From positions 22,090,001-22,154,000 of the forward strand of contig JAKSXM010000137.1 in NCBI GenBank assembly GCA_022575985.1: a stretch of DNA of 64,000 nucleotides, in the 5' to 3' direction. Source of the DNA: Anagrus nilaparvatae (taxonomy: Eukaryota; Arthropoda; Insecta; Hymenoptera; Mymaridae). Every line of letters begins with the position of its first letter. Position 1 is the stretch's first letter. A program made the translations under genes and the position numbers. The notes beneath the pieces are model-generated. The model had not been told where the DNA came from and searched no databases. It saw only the letters and a list, made by a program, of their open reading frames with translations. Positions 39,436 to 52,084 of the stretch are shown one piece after another.

Positions 39436-42400
39436 CATGTTTATTGAACGTCCAACTTGAATTTATAAGTATGAATAGATCAACTAAATTTACCCTATAT
39501 CCTTGTTTAATCTTTCTTTATTATGTCAAAAGTGTTATAATCTGATAATATAAAAAGGGATTATCAACATTTTTTTTATATAATTTATCGCTTTAATTGA
39601 CTTTTTTAATTTTAATTTTTATGTATAAATTTTTTTACTTTCGTACTCATAGTTTTAATTTATAGCTAAAAAGTATTAAAATTTATTGTCAAATTTATTT
39701 TAACTTGAATTTTTTTTTTTTGAGATCCATTCATTTCAGGGAGTTTTCAAGATACGTGATCGATCTATTTTTATATTTTTTTTATAAAAAATAAAAAACT
39801 GATCGATATTTGTCATTATTTTTTAGCATAAAATTTTCAATACTTACAAAAAAAAAATATTTATTCAGGTCATACACTAATTATTTATTAATTGAATCGA
39901 ATAAATTGATATAATTTAAAATTCTTTATTTTATTATTTTCAATAAGAGAAAAAAATATAAATATAGTATTCTCATACTTTTGTAATTTCATTAATCACT
40001 TTTGATATAAAAATACGAATATTGGTACATAAAGTACAGTAAAGAAAAAAAAAAATTAATTAAAAAAAGTTTAGTTTTATGCGCCAAGTCGATGACTAAC
40101 AAGAAAAAACAGCTTACATTAAAGTAGAAGTGAAATTGGATTCTAGAATTAAAGTAAAAGAAAATTATTTTCGACATAAAGAACTCTTTTCTATAATAGT
40201 TGTACTAGGTCAATCTCATTTGAAAATAATGAAAATTGCTTTTAAAAAAATAGTGTTTTTTATTTCAAGTATAAATTTATTTAGATAAAAAAATATGTTT
40301 ATAAACTTTTATATTATTCAAAACGTTTAAATAAAATGAATTAATTTTGTAAACATTTTTATTTATTAATCAAAATTTTAATTAAACTAAATGTTAGGTA
40401 ATTTATGAATGGCCCCTAAATACATTTTTACTGTTCATAATTTTTTGGAAAATAAATTTATGCTTGCCTTCATATTTTAGTATTATGAGGTTTTAGAGAT
40501 AGACCTCTTAATTTAATTAAGAAAAGATGTTTACATGCAACATATTTATAAGGAAGGGCCCTTGGTGAATCCCGAAATTGGAGCCCGCCGGCCACACGTA
40601 GCCAATGGGACTTAAATTAATTTTGATTCAGGATAATTTTAGTTTAGGGGCAAATAATCCGAGTGTAGGGACTTGGAAAACTGATATACTACGTAACCTA
40701 ATCAATCAATAGCAAAAATGACTAATTTTTATATGCTTTTAATTGGCTTTGTTATAATTATAAAAAATTGAAAACTAGGACAGCAAAGAAACATTAAAGA
40801 ACCATCTCAACAATTGTTAACTTTCTGACACTTAAAAAAAGTAAATTTTAACTAATTAAATACATTTTAGTTAGAGAATTAATAGTAGATTATCTTAGAT
40901 TAAAAGGTTTTAAGACTTATCTCCTCTTCATGCTTAATCAATACAAAGAAAACAAGAACAAATGAAAGTTATGCAAGACAGTAATCTTCACTAACAACAA
41001 GCCAAGAAAATGCAAATTTTACTTCCTAGGGTCTGTAATTGTTGACAAGACTTATTAAACCGAAAATTATGTGAAACCTAATTACAAAAAATTATTTTCC
41101 AAATATCAAATCATTTTTAGTGAAACCAAAAAAAAAAAAATCTTTCATTTTTTAATGTAAACAAATCAAAGATTTTATCCATCTGAATAAAATCTATAAA
41201 TTATCTTTTATGGCTTTTCATGAATATTTCATAAATAAATAAAATTTTAAAAAACACACACACATATATAAGGATTATAAAATAAAAATATAAAAGTTGT
41301 TTTTCATTCATGTAAAAAAAATTCCCATACGTCAAATGTCAGTTTTAAAATCTCCATTTACTAAGTGACTTTATTCGAGCATGACTTGTAAGTTGATTTT
41401 ATTTTTAAGGTCTATTATTTTTCTTGAAATTTCACTTCTTGCGTGATACTGCAAGAAGAGAGCTTTTATATAACCTTTATACTTATATATATCTAAAAAC
41501 TTTCTTGCTTTAGTTGTATGTTTTAACTTTATACCTTTCTTATATATTTCTATATAATAAATAGAAGTAAGTACTAAGCCCGTAGATTGACCAATGTTTA
41601 TTCGACCGCGAGTTTGCTTGGTCACTCACTTTTATTATAATGTTAAGTTGTTGATAAGACTAGGCATATAATTTTGTTTTATAACTTTTGTTACCACTTT
41701 ATAACTGAATTATTTTTGCTTAGTAAAAAATATTAACATAGTAATTAATGTAAAAATTTTATTCGAGCTGATATTTTTTACAGTACATCTTTTTGATTAC
41801 TTAGTCATTTTAAAAAATTCGCTTATAGACTTGAGAATTACAAATTTTTAGTAACTATCATAGACAAAAAGAACATAAAGATAGAATAAGGTACCTACCA
41901 TACAGCTTTTTTTACAACTTGCTTCTTTTTTTTCTTTATTTAAACTCTTTGAAGTATAACGTTTATGTATACATATGACTTTGTCAAACAAAATTCTTTA
42001 AGAATAAGAATGCCTTAAGAAATTTTAGAAATACCACTAGCAATGTGGTTACTTTAACAAAAAAAATTCATAAAGTAAAGTAGCATAAGTAAAAGAAAAA
42101 AAAAAAAGAGTTTAAAAAAAAAAACTATAAGAAAAGTCCATCAAAAGTTTAATGAAACAAAAAAAAATACTTTGGAGGAAAATTGTTTTTATTTATCGAA
42201 TTATATAAAATGTATTTTTTACATAATTTTCAAAAGCTCAATACATTCTTGTAGAATTTAAAAAGAATACTGCAGCTCAATAAATGTTTAATATTTTACC
42301 TAACAAAGTATCAGGTCAACCTTGTTAAAAAAAAAGACAGTTTTTATTCAAAATATTATCAAACTGTTTTATTTAAAATATAAAATTTTCAAACTTGACA

Positions 42401-42529
42401 AAGAATTATTTTTTACGAGCATTAAATAAGATGAAATTCATTTTGAATAAAACGGAGACTTACAAAGGACATTCACTACCTTTAAAACATTAAATTACAC
42501 CAAATGACTATGAATGAGTTTTTTATGCT
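39436..42529. other. AT-rich non-coding stretch
   Basis: No gene was recognised. A GC-richer patch at about 40550-40620 (GCCCGCCGGCCACACG) precedes a dispersed-repeat relative at about 40620-40690 (GGGACTTAAATT, TTTAGGGG). The open frame at 41371-41625 (minus) has no recognisable domain and is not called. Confidence 0.5.
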
Positions 42530-42870
42530 GAAAAAATATACCGACCACCCCATGTTCATGTCAATGGGCGTTCTGGGCCTAGAAACGTAGGGCTCTATGT
42601 TAGCACAATGTTTTAAAACAGGGGTTTTCGATAATTTTCAATAAAACGCTAAAACCTCACAAGTTAAACAAAAAACTTGTGGTTGGTCTCATTTTTTTGG
42701 TACGAGCGTCAAATTTTAAGCCCTGCAAATTACAATTAACCAAATGCCCATTTTTTGGTAAAAATGACCAATTTTTAACTTGCTGCCAAATTTGTAATTT
42801 CAAATAAAAATGGATTTTTTAGGTCTCAAAAAATTTTCACAAGCTTCAAGTTTCCGAGCAAAATGTGTAT
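42530..42870 (+). repeat. Dispersed repeat, related to 45780-46020
   Basis: It shares the order AGGGTTTT-like, AAAACGCT, then GGTTGGTCTCATTTTTTTGG and TGCAAATTACAATT with AGGGTTTTTAGG, AACGCTCTC, GGTTGGTCTTATTTTTTTCG and TGTAAACTGCAATT at 45890-46010. The copies are well diverged. The class is unknown. Confidence 0.6.
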
Positions 42871-43197
42871 TTCATACCTTTTTTAATTTCGCAGAACAAA
42901 AATACAAAAGCTTAAATTTTTTTTAATTAAAAAAATTAAAAAATATAAAATAAATAATTAGCAAAATTTATATATATAAGATATATTAGTAAAATTTTAA
43001 ACACGTTTCAACGTTATCGTTATTATAGGTGTAGTATAACCTCGGTGTTATAACACATAGAGTATCCATAGAGAATATAATGCAGCATTAAAGAACCTGA
43101 TGGTTTAACATTAAAATATAGTCAAATATCATGTGAAATGAAGGAATGAGTTTTATTCAAGAATGTAAAACATCTATGGAAATGATAATCAACAGCA

Positions 43198-43258
43198 TAG
43201 TTATAATAATAATAATAAAAATAATAGTAATAGTAATAATAACAGTAATAATAATAAC
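43198..43258. repeat. (ATA/GTA)n trinucleotide microsatellite
   Basis: An imperfect ATA/GTA triplet run whose translation gives Ile/Val-rich frames. It is not a gene. Confidence 0.8.
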
Positions 43259-43694
43259 CAACGATGACGACGAAGGATTGAACCAAGTATTATTATACAA
43301 GGCATTATTACATTATATTATTGGTATACTTGTGTTTTAGTTTATACAATCTTATATATATATATATATATTGTTAAAGATTAATGGTCACTACTCTACT
43401 ATTAAAATGTTTCATTAAATTTATATTTTAACAACCAATATTAAAAGTATAATCAAACAATGCACTATTATATCTTTTGATGTGTAGTTTTCTGACGTTG
43501 TTTTATTTTTATTATCCTAAAAATTAATAATAAAAATTTTAATGATCTACGTAATTATGTTTTATTTGGTTTTACAGGTTATTAAAAAATACGACTCTTT
43601 TGCTTTTATTTTATTAAATGGTGAAGATTGACCTAGTTATCAAAAAATTAAAAATTAATGTCCACTTATCAATACAGTTTATATTTTAGCAATA

Positions 43695-43861
43695 GTACAC
43701 ACCAAATCTAAAAGAATTTTTTGTTATGGAAAAAAGAATTAATCTTTATTTAATTCTTTAGAGAGGAATTAACCTCAAAACAATTCCTCTCTAAAGAATT
43801 AAAAAAACATTAAATCTTTTCTGCGTAACAAAAAACTCTTTTAGGTTCGTTGTGTATGTAC
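43695..43861. mobile_element. Short MITE with GTACACACCAAA-type inverted ends
   Basis: A 167-bp inverted repeat. The left arm GTACACACCAAATCTAAAAG mirrors the right arm CTTTTAGGTTCGTTGTGTAT. The centre is a perfect 20-bp stem (TAATTCTTTAGAGAGGAATT at 43751-43770, inverse at 43782-43801) with an 11-nt loop. A half-copy is at 28278-28337. It is probably a non-autonomous DNA element; the family is unknown. Confidence 0.75.
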
Positions 43862-45339
43862 ATAGTTTTAAAAACATTTATTTAATATCATCTGATTAAA
43901 TTTTTTTGGATTTTATGAAGTGTAAAAAAATTATAAAATTTAATCTTTTAACTGAGAAACTATACATACCTGCTAAAATTTAAATATCATATGCTTTAAT
44001 TAAGAAATTGTTTTAAAGGTTCTGTATAACTGTGGTAACAAAATTATTCAGAAATTTTTGCATAAATTACATATTCATGTAATACGAGCTGTTAATAATT
44101 TGTAATGTAATATTTTGTAAATTATAGTATATTTTCCTTAAAAATATTTTTAAAAATCTAAAACTTTCAAAATAATTATTCGAAAAAAAATTTTTATTTT
44201 CAACTAGCCTATAAGAACAATTCCAAGTATAATTTTTACAGAGTGGAAAAAGTCTTCAATATACAGTTCGGAAAATTTTGCTGAATGATAAACCAGAAAA
44301 CAATAGAAGAAATAATGGCTGAAAAATTATTGAAATTGACTCCCACGTTACATAATCTAGTGCAAAAACAAATACATTTTTTTGCTTCAATGTCCAATCA
44401 GGTCTTATTTTATAAAATATTTTTTAATATTGATTTTTTTAAACTGAAAAAAGAGCCGTATTATATATAAAACTTTTTTATCAGATAGGAAAAGGTCCAA
44501 AAAATATTCTGCATACTTAATTGATAAATTTTTGAAATATATATATTATATAGTGAAATTAAAATTTGGTTACATTTAAAAAATATCAGTATAATATATT
44601 ATCAGTATTATTTAAATCTCTTTCTACAACAGTATTTTAGAATATTAATAGCATTATTTAGGATAGTGGTAACATGTAAACGAGCAAATATATATTTACT
44701 TAATTATACTATTTATGTATAATTTAAAATTTTATACATATAAATATTTCATACACATATAAAAATACATATATGTACATATATATATATATATTATATA
44801 TTACATTGACAATAAAAAAAACGATTTTTCGATTTTTTAAAAAATTAAAGCGTTTTTGGCTGGCATTTTATGGAAAAAAAAAATCCATAAAAAAATATTT
44901 AGTCTTTAAGGTATTAAGAGGGTTGTAGAAAATGATGACAGAACTTAATGAAATAGGAAACATATTAAAATTTAAACATTTTAAAACTGAAATAAACTTT
45001 ATTTTACCCCTCTTATAGCATTAACTTTTTTTTAATTAAGAAATAAAAATCCGAGCTTTAACATTGATCTTATGGGAGCAATACTTTGGAGCTTTGAAAA
45101 AATATGAAAATGATGAAACAGGAGATTAAAATTAGCACAAAATGATAAATAAATGATCAAAGATTAAATTTTCAATTTATTTTCCCCACCTTATAGACTT
45201 TAATTTTAAATAAATAAATAAAAACTATGTAAATAACCTGAAATTATACTAATACATATATGATGTCACATATGTATGTAGCATCGATAATTTAGAATGC
45301 GATAAAAAAAATTGTCCAACCTTCTTAAGTCTTTAAGTA
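43862..45339. other. AT-rich stretch, nothing recognised
   Basis: No gene was recognised; (AT)n-rich tracts lie near 44777-44800. Confidence 0.5.
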
Positions 45340-46030
45340 GCGCCAAAGCATTTTCGATTTTTGAAAAACGGATCAGGATCGTCGGGCAGGTGTAAAACTG
45401 CTAAATTGAAAGGGTAGCATAACAATAAAATTTTGGGGGATATTCTATAGGTTTTTCGGTCACTAAAAACAACAGAATTATTTTTTATAAATTAATTTTT
45501 TAAGGCAAAGAGTTATGGTCTAATTTCAGTGGTTAAAATGTTAAAAATTGGACAGTTTTCGGAGTCAAAAACTTGCTGTGGACTAAAAAAATGTTTTAAA
45601 GTTATTTTAAAAGAACTTTTCGTAAGTTTTTTGGGTCACTAAAAACGATGAAATATGTTTTTTTAATTATTTTTGATCGATTCAGAGTTATAGTTCAAAT
45701 ATTGTACCTTGCAATTCCAAATTTAGCTATTTTTTGACTTAAATGTCTTTCAAGCGTACAGAGAACTTTTCTGGGCCTCTAGAAAGGTAAATTATAGTAG
45801 TTTTATGATTTTTTTTAATAGCGCTGAATTGGTTTCTTATATCTTTTTAAAGGGTGCTAGTTTAGTTTAATGTCACGACAATGTCATAAAATAGGGTTTT
45901 TAGGCAATTTTCTAAATAACGCTCTCATCTTCCAATTCAACCAAAATACTTCCGGTTGGTCTTATTTTTTTCGTATAAGTATCATCTTGAAAAATCCTTG
46001 TAAACTGCAATTTTTTATCATTTTTCATTG
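45340..46030 (+). repeat. Dispersed repeat, longer relative of 42530-42870
   Basis: Its right half matches the repeat at 42530. Its left half holds repeated phrases such as CACTAAAAACRA with surrounding similarity at about 45460 and 45640, so it may itself be made of diverged ~180-bp units. It directly precedes the R1-like LINE remnant. Confidence 0.5.
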
Positions 46031-46050
46031 TACCTGAAATTCAGGGCCTG

Positions 46051-46665
46051 TTGCACAAACAGGCCCAAGTAGAGAAAATATCCAATAAAGTGGATACTTG
46101 GAAAAAGCCTAAAAAGAAGCAAAAAGCAAGGACGAAGAATACTCCGCAGACAAAAAGGCTTGCTGAAACGGGCAGTACAAAGCCGAGTAGGCGTAGGTGT
46201 AGGTACAAAAAGAGGATGGAGGCCCTACTTATAAAACCAGCAGCAGGTCATACGTATGAGGAGATTCTCCTGAATATTAAGAAGAAAGTCCAGCTCGAAG
46301 ATTCGGGGGCTAAAGTCCATAGAATCTGTAAGACGCAAGGTTGTAGCGTCCTGATCGAGCCGGAGTCGATAGTGGATTCCGGGAAACTGCAGGAAGCGGT
46401 TCAAGAGGTAACGGGCCCTTGTTCGAACGTTCGGGACATGATCCCAATGCTGAAACTCAAAATTCGAGACTTAGATGGGGTCACAAAAGAACAGGAGATA
46501 CAGGAGGCTGTTGCCAAGGCGATAGGTATGGAAAACGGGAACCTACTCCAGGTCACCATTTTCAAAACTAAAGGCATGACGAACCAGATAGCCATGAGGA
46601 CCTACTTAAGGTTAATGCTCTACGCCTGGCCAAAAAAGGGAGAATCCAAATTAGCTGGGCTTTGA
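46051..46665 (+). pseudogene. R1-type LINE ORF1 (gag-like), N-terminal part
   Basis: An open frame of about 204 codons has no ATG at its start (first codon TTG) and lies just after a 9-bp-stem hairpin at 46044-46066. It encodes a Lys/Arg-rich stretch, then a region with HTYEEILLNIKKKV, TQGCSVLIEPES and LKIRDLDGVT, typical of the gag-like ORF1 of R1-group LINEs that precedes zinc knuckles. The G+C content is clearly higher than its surroundings, fitting a more recent arrival. The protein's true N terminus is missing. ORF1 proteins bind LINE RNA; this copy is not intact. Confidence 0.8.
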
Positions 46666-46678
46666 ATAAAGTGCGCCT

Positions 46679-46933
46679 TTGAGCAAGGCGCTTAAATGCC
46701 TGGGCAACGGGCATAACCAGTATACCTGCAAAGGCTCAGACCGAAGAAAAACGTGTCTCGTATGCGGCGTGGATGGCCATAAAAGAACTGAATGCCAGAA
46801 GGAAACACTCGAGTGTTTCCTCTGCAAGAATAGGGACAACAAGTGCTCTACGGAGCAATATGCTGGAGAAGGAAACTGTCCCAGCTACCGGGAGACTTTG
46901 GCTGCGGCAAGGAATAAGTATCATCGGGAATGA
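46679..46933 (+). pseudogene. R1-type LINE ORF1 C-terminus: zinc knuckles, frameshifted
   Basis: It continues ORF1 in another frame after a frameshift near 46660-46680. It shows a degraded first knuckle (CLGNGHNQYTC), a good CCHC knuckle (CLVCGVDGHKRTEC, C-x2-C-x4-H-x4-C) and a third Cys-rich segment beginning CFLCKNRDNKC. Tandem CCHC knuckles at the ORF1 end are standard for R1-like LINEs. Confidence 0.85.
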
Positions 46934-47330
46934 TCAGTGTTCTCCAAGGGAAAATGAATCAAGCCGGGAAGCTGGTGCTTCGTTGGAACAGATTGCCCGT
47001 GAAGAAGATTCCAATATCCTCTTACTAAGCGAACAATCACACAACATGAATCATAAATACTGGCTTTCCGATGACATTACTGCGCTATATGGCTCCGAGG
47101 TAGAGCCCCAACTTCCCTGACCCAAAAAGGGAAAGTCAATTGCCACGTTTAGGCCACGTGCGGGGAGACAACTTATATAAGTTGTTATCTCTCTCCAAAT
47201 GACAGCCTGGGTGTGCTGGCTACAAAGCTGGCCAACATCGAGAACACGGCCCGGACGGTAACTGGCAGCGTTATCCTTGCCGGAAGTTCATCCCAGGGGA
47301 TTAATGGCACTCGAAATGGCTACTAGATGC
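46934..47330 (+). pseudogene. R1-type LINE ORF2 endonuclease fragment, broken
   Basis: The frame MISVLQGKMNQ looks like an ORF2 start. A shift then brings in LEQIAREEDSNILLLSEQ and NMNHKYWLSDDITA, matching the early part of an APE-type endonuclease. Another shift brings in LSPNDSLGVLATKLANIEN and GSVILAG. The catalytic GDFN motif expected next is corrupted, and similarity stops near 47330. The reverse transcriptase part is absent, so the copy is truncated at both ends. Confidence 0.75.
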
Positions 47331-49019
47331 AAATTAGCTAGCCCATCATTTTTCAATAATCCAACATGCTTTAACACTGTTCAATGACTAAATATTTTTA
47401 GATACGATTTACGTAGAATTTTTTTTTCATAAAATAATACCTAAAAACGCTTGGGAATTAAGCTCGAGCACCTTAAAAAATCGAAAAAACGTTTTTTTGT
47501 CAGTCCAATATACATGCAATATTTATAAAAATTTCCATTTTTTCATTAATAAAAAATAAAATTTAATAACAAGAAAAAAACTAGAAAAGGAAAATATAAA
47601 AAAATGTCATTTCCGTTATTTCATAAAAAAAGTCATATTTGATAAATATGGAAACCAACGAAAATACAGTGAAGAGTTGCAAGAAATAAAAAAATGAAAT
47701 AGAATGACATGGAGCAATGTAATATATATATATATAAAGCTCGATTGAACTTTGACATATCGGACTTGGGTTCAAGTGTAAATTATTTTTTGCAGAACAT
47801 TGCTTTTTCATACTTGTTAAACTTTTGACAGAATTTTGAAATAGGAGTAACAGTGTTGTCTCTTAAACATTTATTTCTTAGACTTTTTATTTAAATTCAT
47901 AATTGAATAAAAATATTTTTATTCAATGTCTTAAAGTTTCTATAAAATTTAATTTTAAAATTATATATTTTGTAAATAAAATTATAAAAACAACATAAAT
48001 TAACAGATTATTTAGATAAGAATTAAAAATAAATTAGGCTCATTTATAAAAAAAGCAAATAAAAGAAAAAAAAGAAATTGTTAAATGTAATTATAGGCTT
48101 TAACTTTGTTTCTTTAATTTCAAACTCATTATTAAAGTTTTTTTTTTGTTATTATCGCAAGCGCATTGAGCTTTTGTAAAGTCAATGTTGCACGATTAAC
48201 CTATTTTATGCTGCACCATAATACATTGTTAGATATATACGTTTTCAGGTCGCCGTTCAACGCTAACGAGCTAAGTTTTAAACAATCCTCCCCGTCTATA
48301 TATATATATATATACATACCCATTTCTGTCTTTCGATGAACTATCGATGCGATGTTACAAAACGTATATATCACTGTAACTTTTAATGCGAATCTTTTTC
48401 AAAAGTTAAACATAACAAGCAGAAAATTATCCACAATTAATAATTCAAATTTTGATATTTGATGTGCAGATGGGTGCATACAGAATTAATTCAGGAGATA
48501 TATGATTTTCTTAGCACCATAAATAAAAATTTTAGTTCTCATTGATCTGCTTACAACGCAAATATTGATGAAGAAAGAATTGTGTTTTCATGTTTCGATT
48601 AAAAAAATGTTTTTGAAGTTTAAGTATTTGATTTAACCATTATAGTCTAATTGACAATTCTTGGATTGATGAATATTTTAGATTTAACCCTACATTTTCA
48701 GACTTAGAAATAAATATTTTATGAATAAATTTTTTATGAAATCAGGTAATTCTGGTAATGCCTCTGAAAATATCCCAAAATTATAATAGTTTTAGTTATT
48801 TTTTTATTAATTACTACACTTAAAGTTCTATAATAACTAGGGGAAAAGCCTCCTGCAATCTGAAATGCGCCAACCCTCTCAGATTTTAATTTCATGTTTA
48901 ATCGCAATAAAACTGTGGCTTAATTCATAAATAAATTTTACAGTAAGATGTCGATTGTAAACAATGAAGTTTTTTTCATAATTTTAATAAATCATTATTA
49001 TTTTTATTTTCGAAATTCA
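47331..49019. other. AT-rich stretch, nothing recognised
   Basis: No gene was recognised. An (AT)n tract lies at 48296-48315. Confidence 0.5.
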
Positions 49020-50140
49020 TTCCAAGAAAAAAATATTTACCAACTTTTTTGAGATCACTAACCCGGTGAACAGAATTGGTTTAAATTGAATAAAGCCAAA
49101 TTTTCTAAAAATGCAATTATTTTAAAACTCACTTAAATCCATTTATATCAGGTCATTTGAGCTCTATGACCCGGGGAACCATATTGATATAAGTTTGTAA
49201 CTGTTTCAAACCTTTTTCGGTACCGAAAAACAAAAAATTTGAAGAAAAAAAAATTGGACATTTTTCCATATATACCCCTTTCAATTTTTGGAAAAATAAA
49301 AATTTTCAAAAAAATACTGTTTGACCTTTTCATCAGCACTTTTTTTATAAGAAAACTTGATTTATAAGGAATTTTAACCAATTCAAATGGTTTTAAGCGA
49401 ATAAAACCAAATTTTCTAAAAATGCAATTATTTTAAAACTCACTTAAATCCATTTATATCAGGTTATTTGAGCTCTATGACCCGGAGAACCATATTGATA
49501 TAAGTTTGTAGTTGTTTCAAACCTTTTTTGGTACCGAAAGACGAAAAATTTGAAGAAAAAAAAAATTGGACATTTTTCCATACATACCCCTTTCAATTTT
49601 TGGAAAAATAAAAATTTTCAAAAAAATACTGTTTGACCTTTTCATCAGCACTTTTTTTATAAGAAAACTTGATTTATAAGGAATTTTAACCAATTCAAAT
49701 GGTTTTAAGTGAATAAAGCCAAAATTTCTAAAAATGCAATAATTTTAAAACTCACATAAATTCATTTATATCAGGTTTTTTGGGCTCTATGATCCGGGGA
49801 ACCATATTGATATAAGTTTGTAACTGTTTCAAACCTTTTTCAGTACCGAAAGACGAAAAATTTGAAGAAAAAAAAAATTTTCAAAAAAATCCGGTTTGCC
49901 CTTTTCACCAGCACTTTTTTTATTAAACAACTTCGTTTATAAGAAATTTTAACCAATTTAAATGGTTTGATGCGAATAAAGCCAAAATTTCTAAAAATGC
50001 AATAATTTTAAATAGCACTTAAATCTATTTATGTCATGTTTTTTGGGCTCTATGATCCGGGGTACCATATTGATATAAGTTTTTAACTGTTTCAAACCTT
50101 TTGCAGTATAAAACAACAAAAAGTTTGAAAAAATAAAAAA
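49020..50140. repeat. ~315-bp satellite array, about 3.5 monomers
   Basis: Monomer landmark AACCATATTGATATAAGTTT recurs near 49169, 49488 and 49800, and in variant form near 50064. The first two spacings are about 315 bp; the last is about 265 bp because of an internal deletion. Other shared words are GAGCTCTATGACCCGG, CATCAGCACTTTTTTTATAA and CCAATTCAAATGGTTTTAAG. The same monomer sits reversed at 15840-16310. Open frames here are by-products of the repeat. Confidence 0.9.
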
Positions 50141-51467
50141 TTCACTTAATCATTGTTATCATCTTAATTATTTTTTTATAAATGGGCCTCAGTTTAGAAA
50201 AAAAAATAACGAAATTACTCTTATTACATATCCATTGAGAATAAAAATAGAACATTTTAATTTTAATCTTGAAATTTTCTGCGGAATCAGATACAATATT
50301 TTTTTTGAGAATTAATTTGTTGTAAAAAAAACTTAAAGCTATTTATATTGTATACAAATAATGTGCATGGAACATGTTTGCTAAACATATGTAATATATA
50401 TCTTCTAAGTCCCTTTCCTATAAATAATTCTAAATCCCTGAATCGAAATTATTCGAAGGAAGATCTTAAATCCGAATAAGGTTCCGTTTTCATAAGAGCC
50501 AAATTTCAGGGGCCAAGTTCACCTAGAGCTATCGTTAGTCGCTAGAGAGGATAAACTCTTGTATACACGCGCGTACTTGCGCACGTAGGGCTAGGATATA
50601 AAATAAGGTAATTCTATAATTTTACATTTACACATATGCAAAACAATATCATTTACGTGGAGAACTGTAATTAAATTTAAGGTTTTTAATTTTTAACAAA
50701 GCCCATAACCGTTTACACGGTCCTAAGTCTATCTCTGAATTTGAGTAGAGGTCATTAATTCACCCCTCTTCATGGTAAATTTTGGCCCCATTGACTTGGT
50801 TCATCCAAAATTAGCCCCAGTGTAAACGGGACCTAATTCCAAGTCCCATTTGAACCCTAGTCGAGTCTGAGCCTTCTGGGGTACCCCTCACTATAAAAGT
50901 GATCCATGTTATTATCATGCAAAAATGCGATATGAATTTTTCCTTATACTATTGCGGTTTCCTAGCAAAGCTCAAATAAGTTTTTCCTTATTTGAAGTTG
51001 ATAATGTTATTTGCCATATTATCGACTGCTGCAGTTCTTTGAGCTGCATTTGATAAATTTAAAACTGAATAATGTGATTAAAATATCGAAAGAAAAATAC
51101 AGATGTCTCTCAATGCTTGAAATTAAAATTTTCAATTTTCATTTTGAAATTCTGTTGATATTTGTACTGTAAACTTTATAATGAAAATGAATATAATTTA
51201 GACAGATCTAATGAAATTTCCGAAAATTTTTTTTTTGTAGTCTCTGATTCGCTTAACTTTTAATTTTTCAAAATTCAAAACTATTTATTTTTTATTTTGC
51301 AACATTTTAATTGCTGAAAGAATGACCCACATAAAGTTATCAAATTTTTTAAAAAATTAAGGTAACAATAAAATTTTTTCTTAATCAAGCATTTGAGATA
51401 TTTGATTAAATATTGAGATGATTTTTATAATTAAAAAACTTGAAAAAATTCATTTTAAATGCTGGTT
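50141..51467. other. AT-rich non-coding stretch with a mixed GC patch
   Basis: No gene was recognised. At about 50395-50480 there is a reversed relative of the dispersed TTTAGGGACTTAGAATAAT repeat. At about 50560-50900 the sequence is less AT-rich. It has an inverted pair CCGTTTACACGGTCC / GTGTAAACGGGACC at 50709 and 50821, which may be the remnant of another inverted-repeat element. Confidence 0.5.
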
Positions 51468-51594
51468 TTAAAAGTAGATATTAAGTCTGGTCATCTTTAA
51501 AATTTTTTAGTGTAGTTTGGAATTATTCATTATTAAAATCCCTAACTACACTACATAAATTTTATAGATGACCAGATTTAATATCGACTTTTAA
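51468..51594. mobile_element. 127-bp hairpin, miniature inverted-repeat element
   Basis: The left arm (TTAAAAGTAGATATTAAGTC, GGTCATCTTTAAAATTTTTT, AGTGTAGTT) is the inverse of the right arm with a few mismatches. The arms are about 50 bp with a short loop. It is too long and too symmetrical for a typical microRNA precursor, so a small foldback transposon is preferred. Confidence 0.7.
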
Positions 51595-52084
51595 TCTGAT
51601 GTAGAAAGAGTTTAAGACTTCATACTTTTAAAAAAATAAAAACTAAATGTTTGCTGTGTCACACTTTTATGATTTTTATATAAGAATAGCGATTAATTAT
51701 AATCTTTGATATAAATCAAAATTATATAATTATATAACTATTCAAAATCTTTTGTAACAGTTTTAAAAAAAACTTAATTCACAGATAAGAAGTAAAAAAA
51801 AGTAATTTTCATAAATCTTAAAATAATTTTAAAATATATATTTTTTGTTCTGTAATTTGAATAAGTTTATTTTTAGTCATTTTGTAAAAAAAACAAAACT
51901 TGTTTTTTCAGCTGATAACAATTTGGGTAGTCTTTAAAATTAGAAATGTTGCAATTTTTTATAGAATCATGACTATAAAAATATTTTTATATTTTATTTC
52001 TCGTTTATAAAATCGTGGAAAAAAAGTTCTTTAACCTCAGTCAGGGACACTGTTTTTTAATTAGAGTGGTGTATTATATATTAA

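Noticed and set aside
41371..41625. 84-codon minus-strand frame with mixed composition
   Set aside because: It looks less biased than most, but no family was recognised and there is no supporting splice or polyadenylation context, so it is left uncalled.
51468..51594. A microRNA precursor
   Set aside because: The arms are too long and too symmetrical and no known mature sequence was recognised; a foldback element is more likely.
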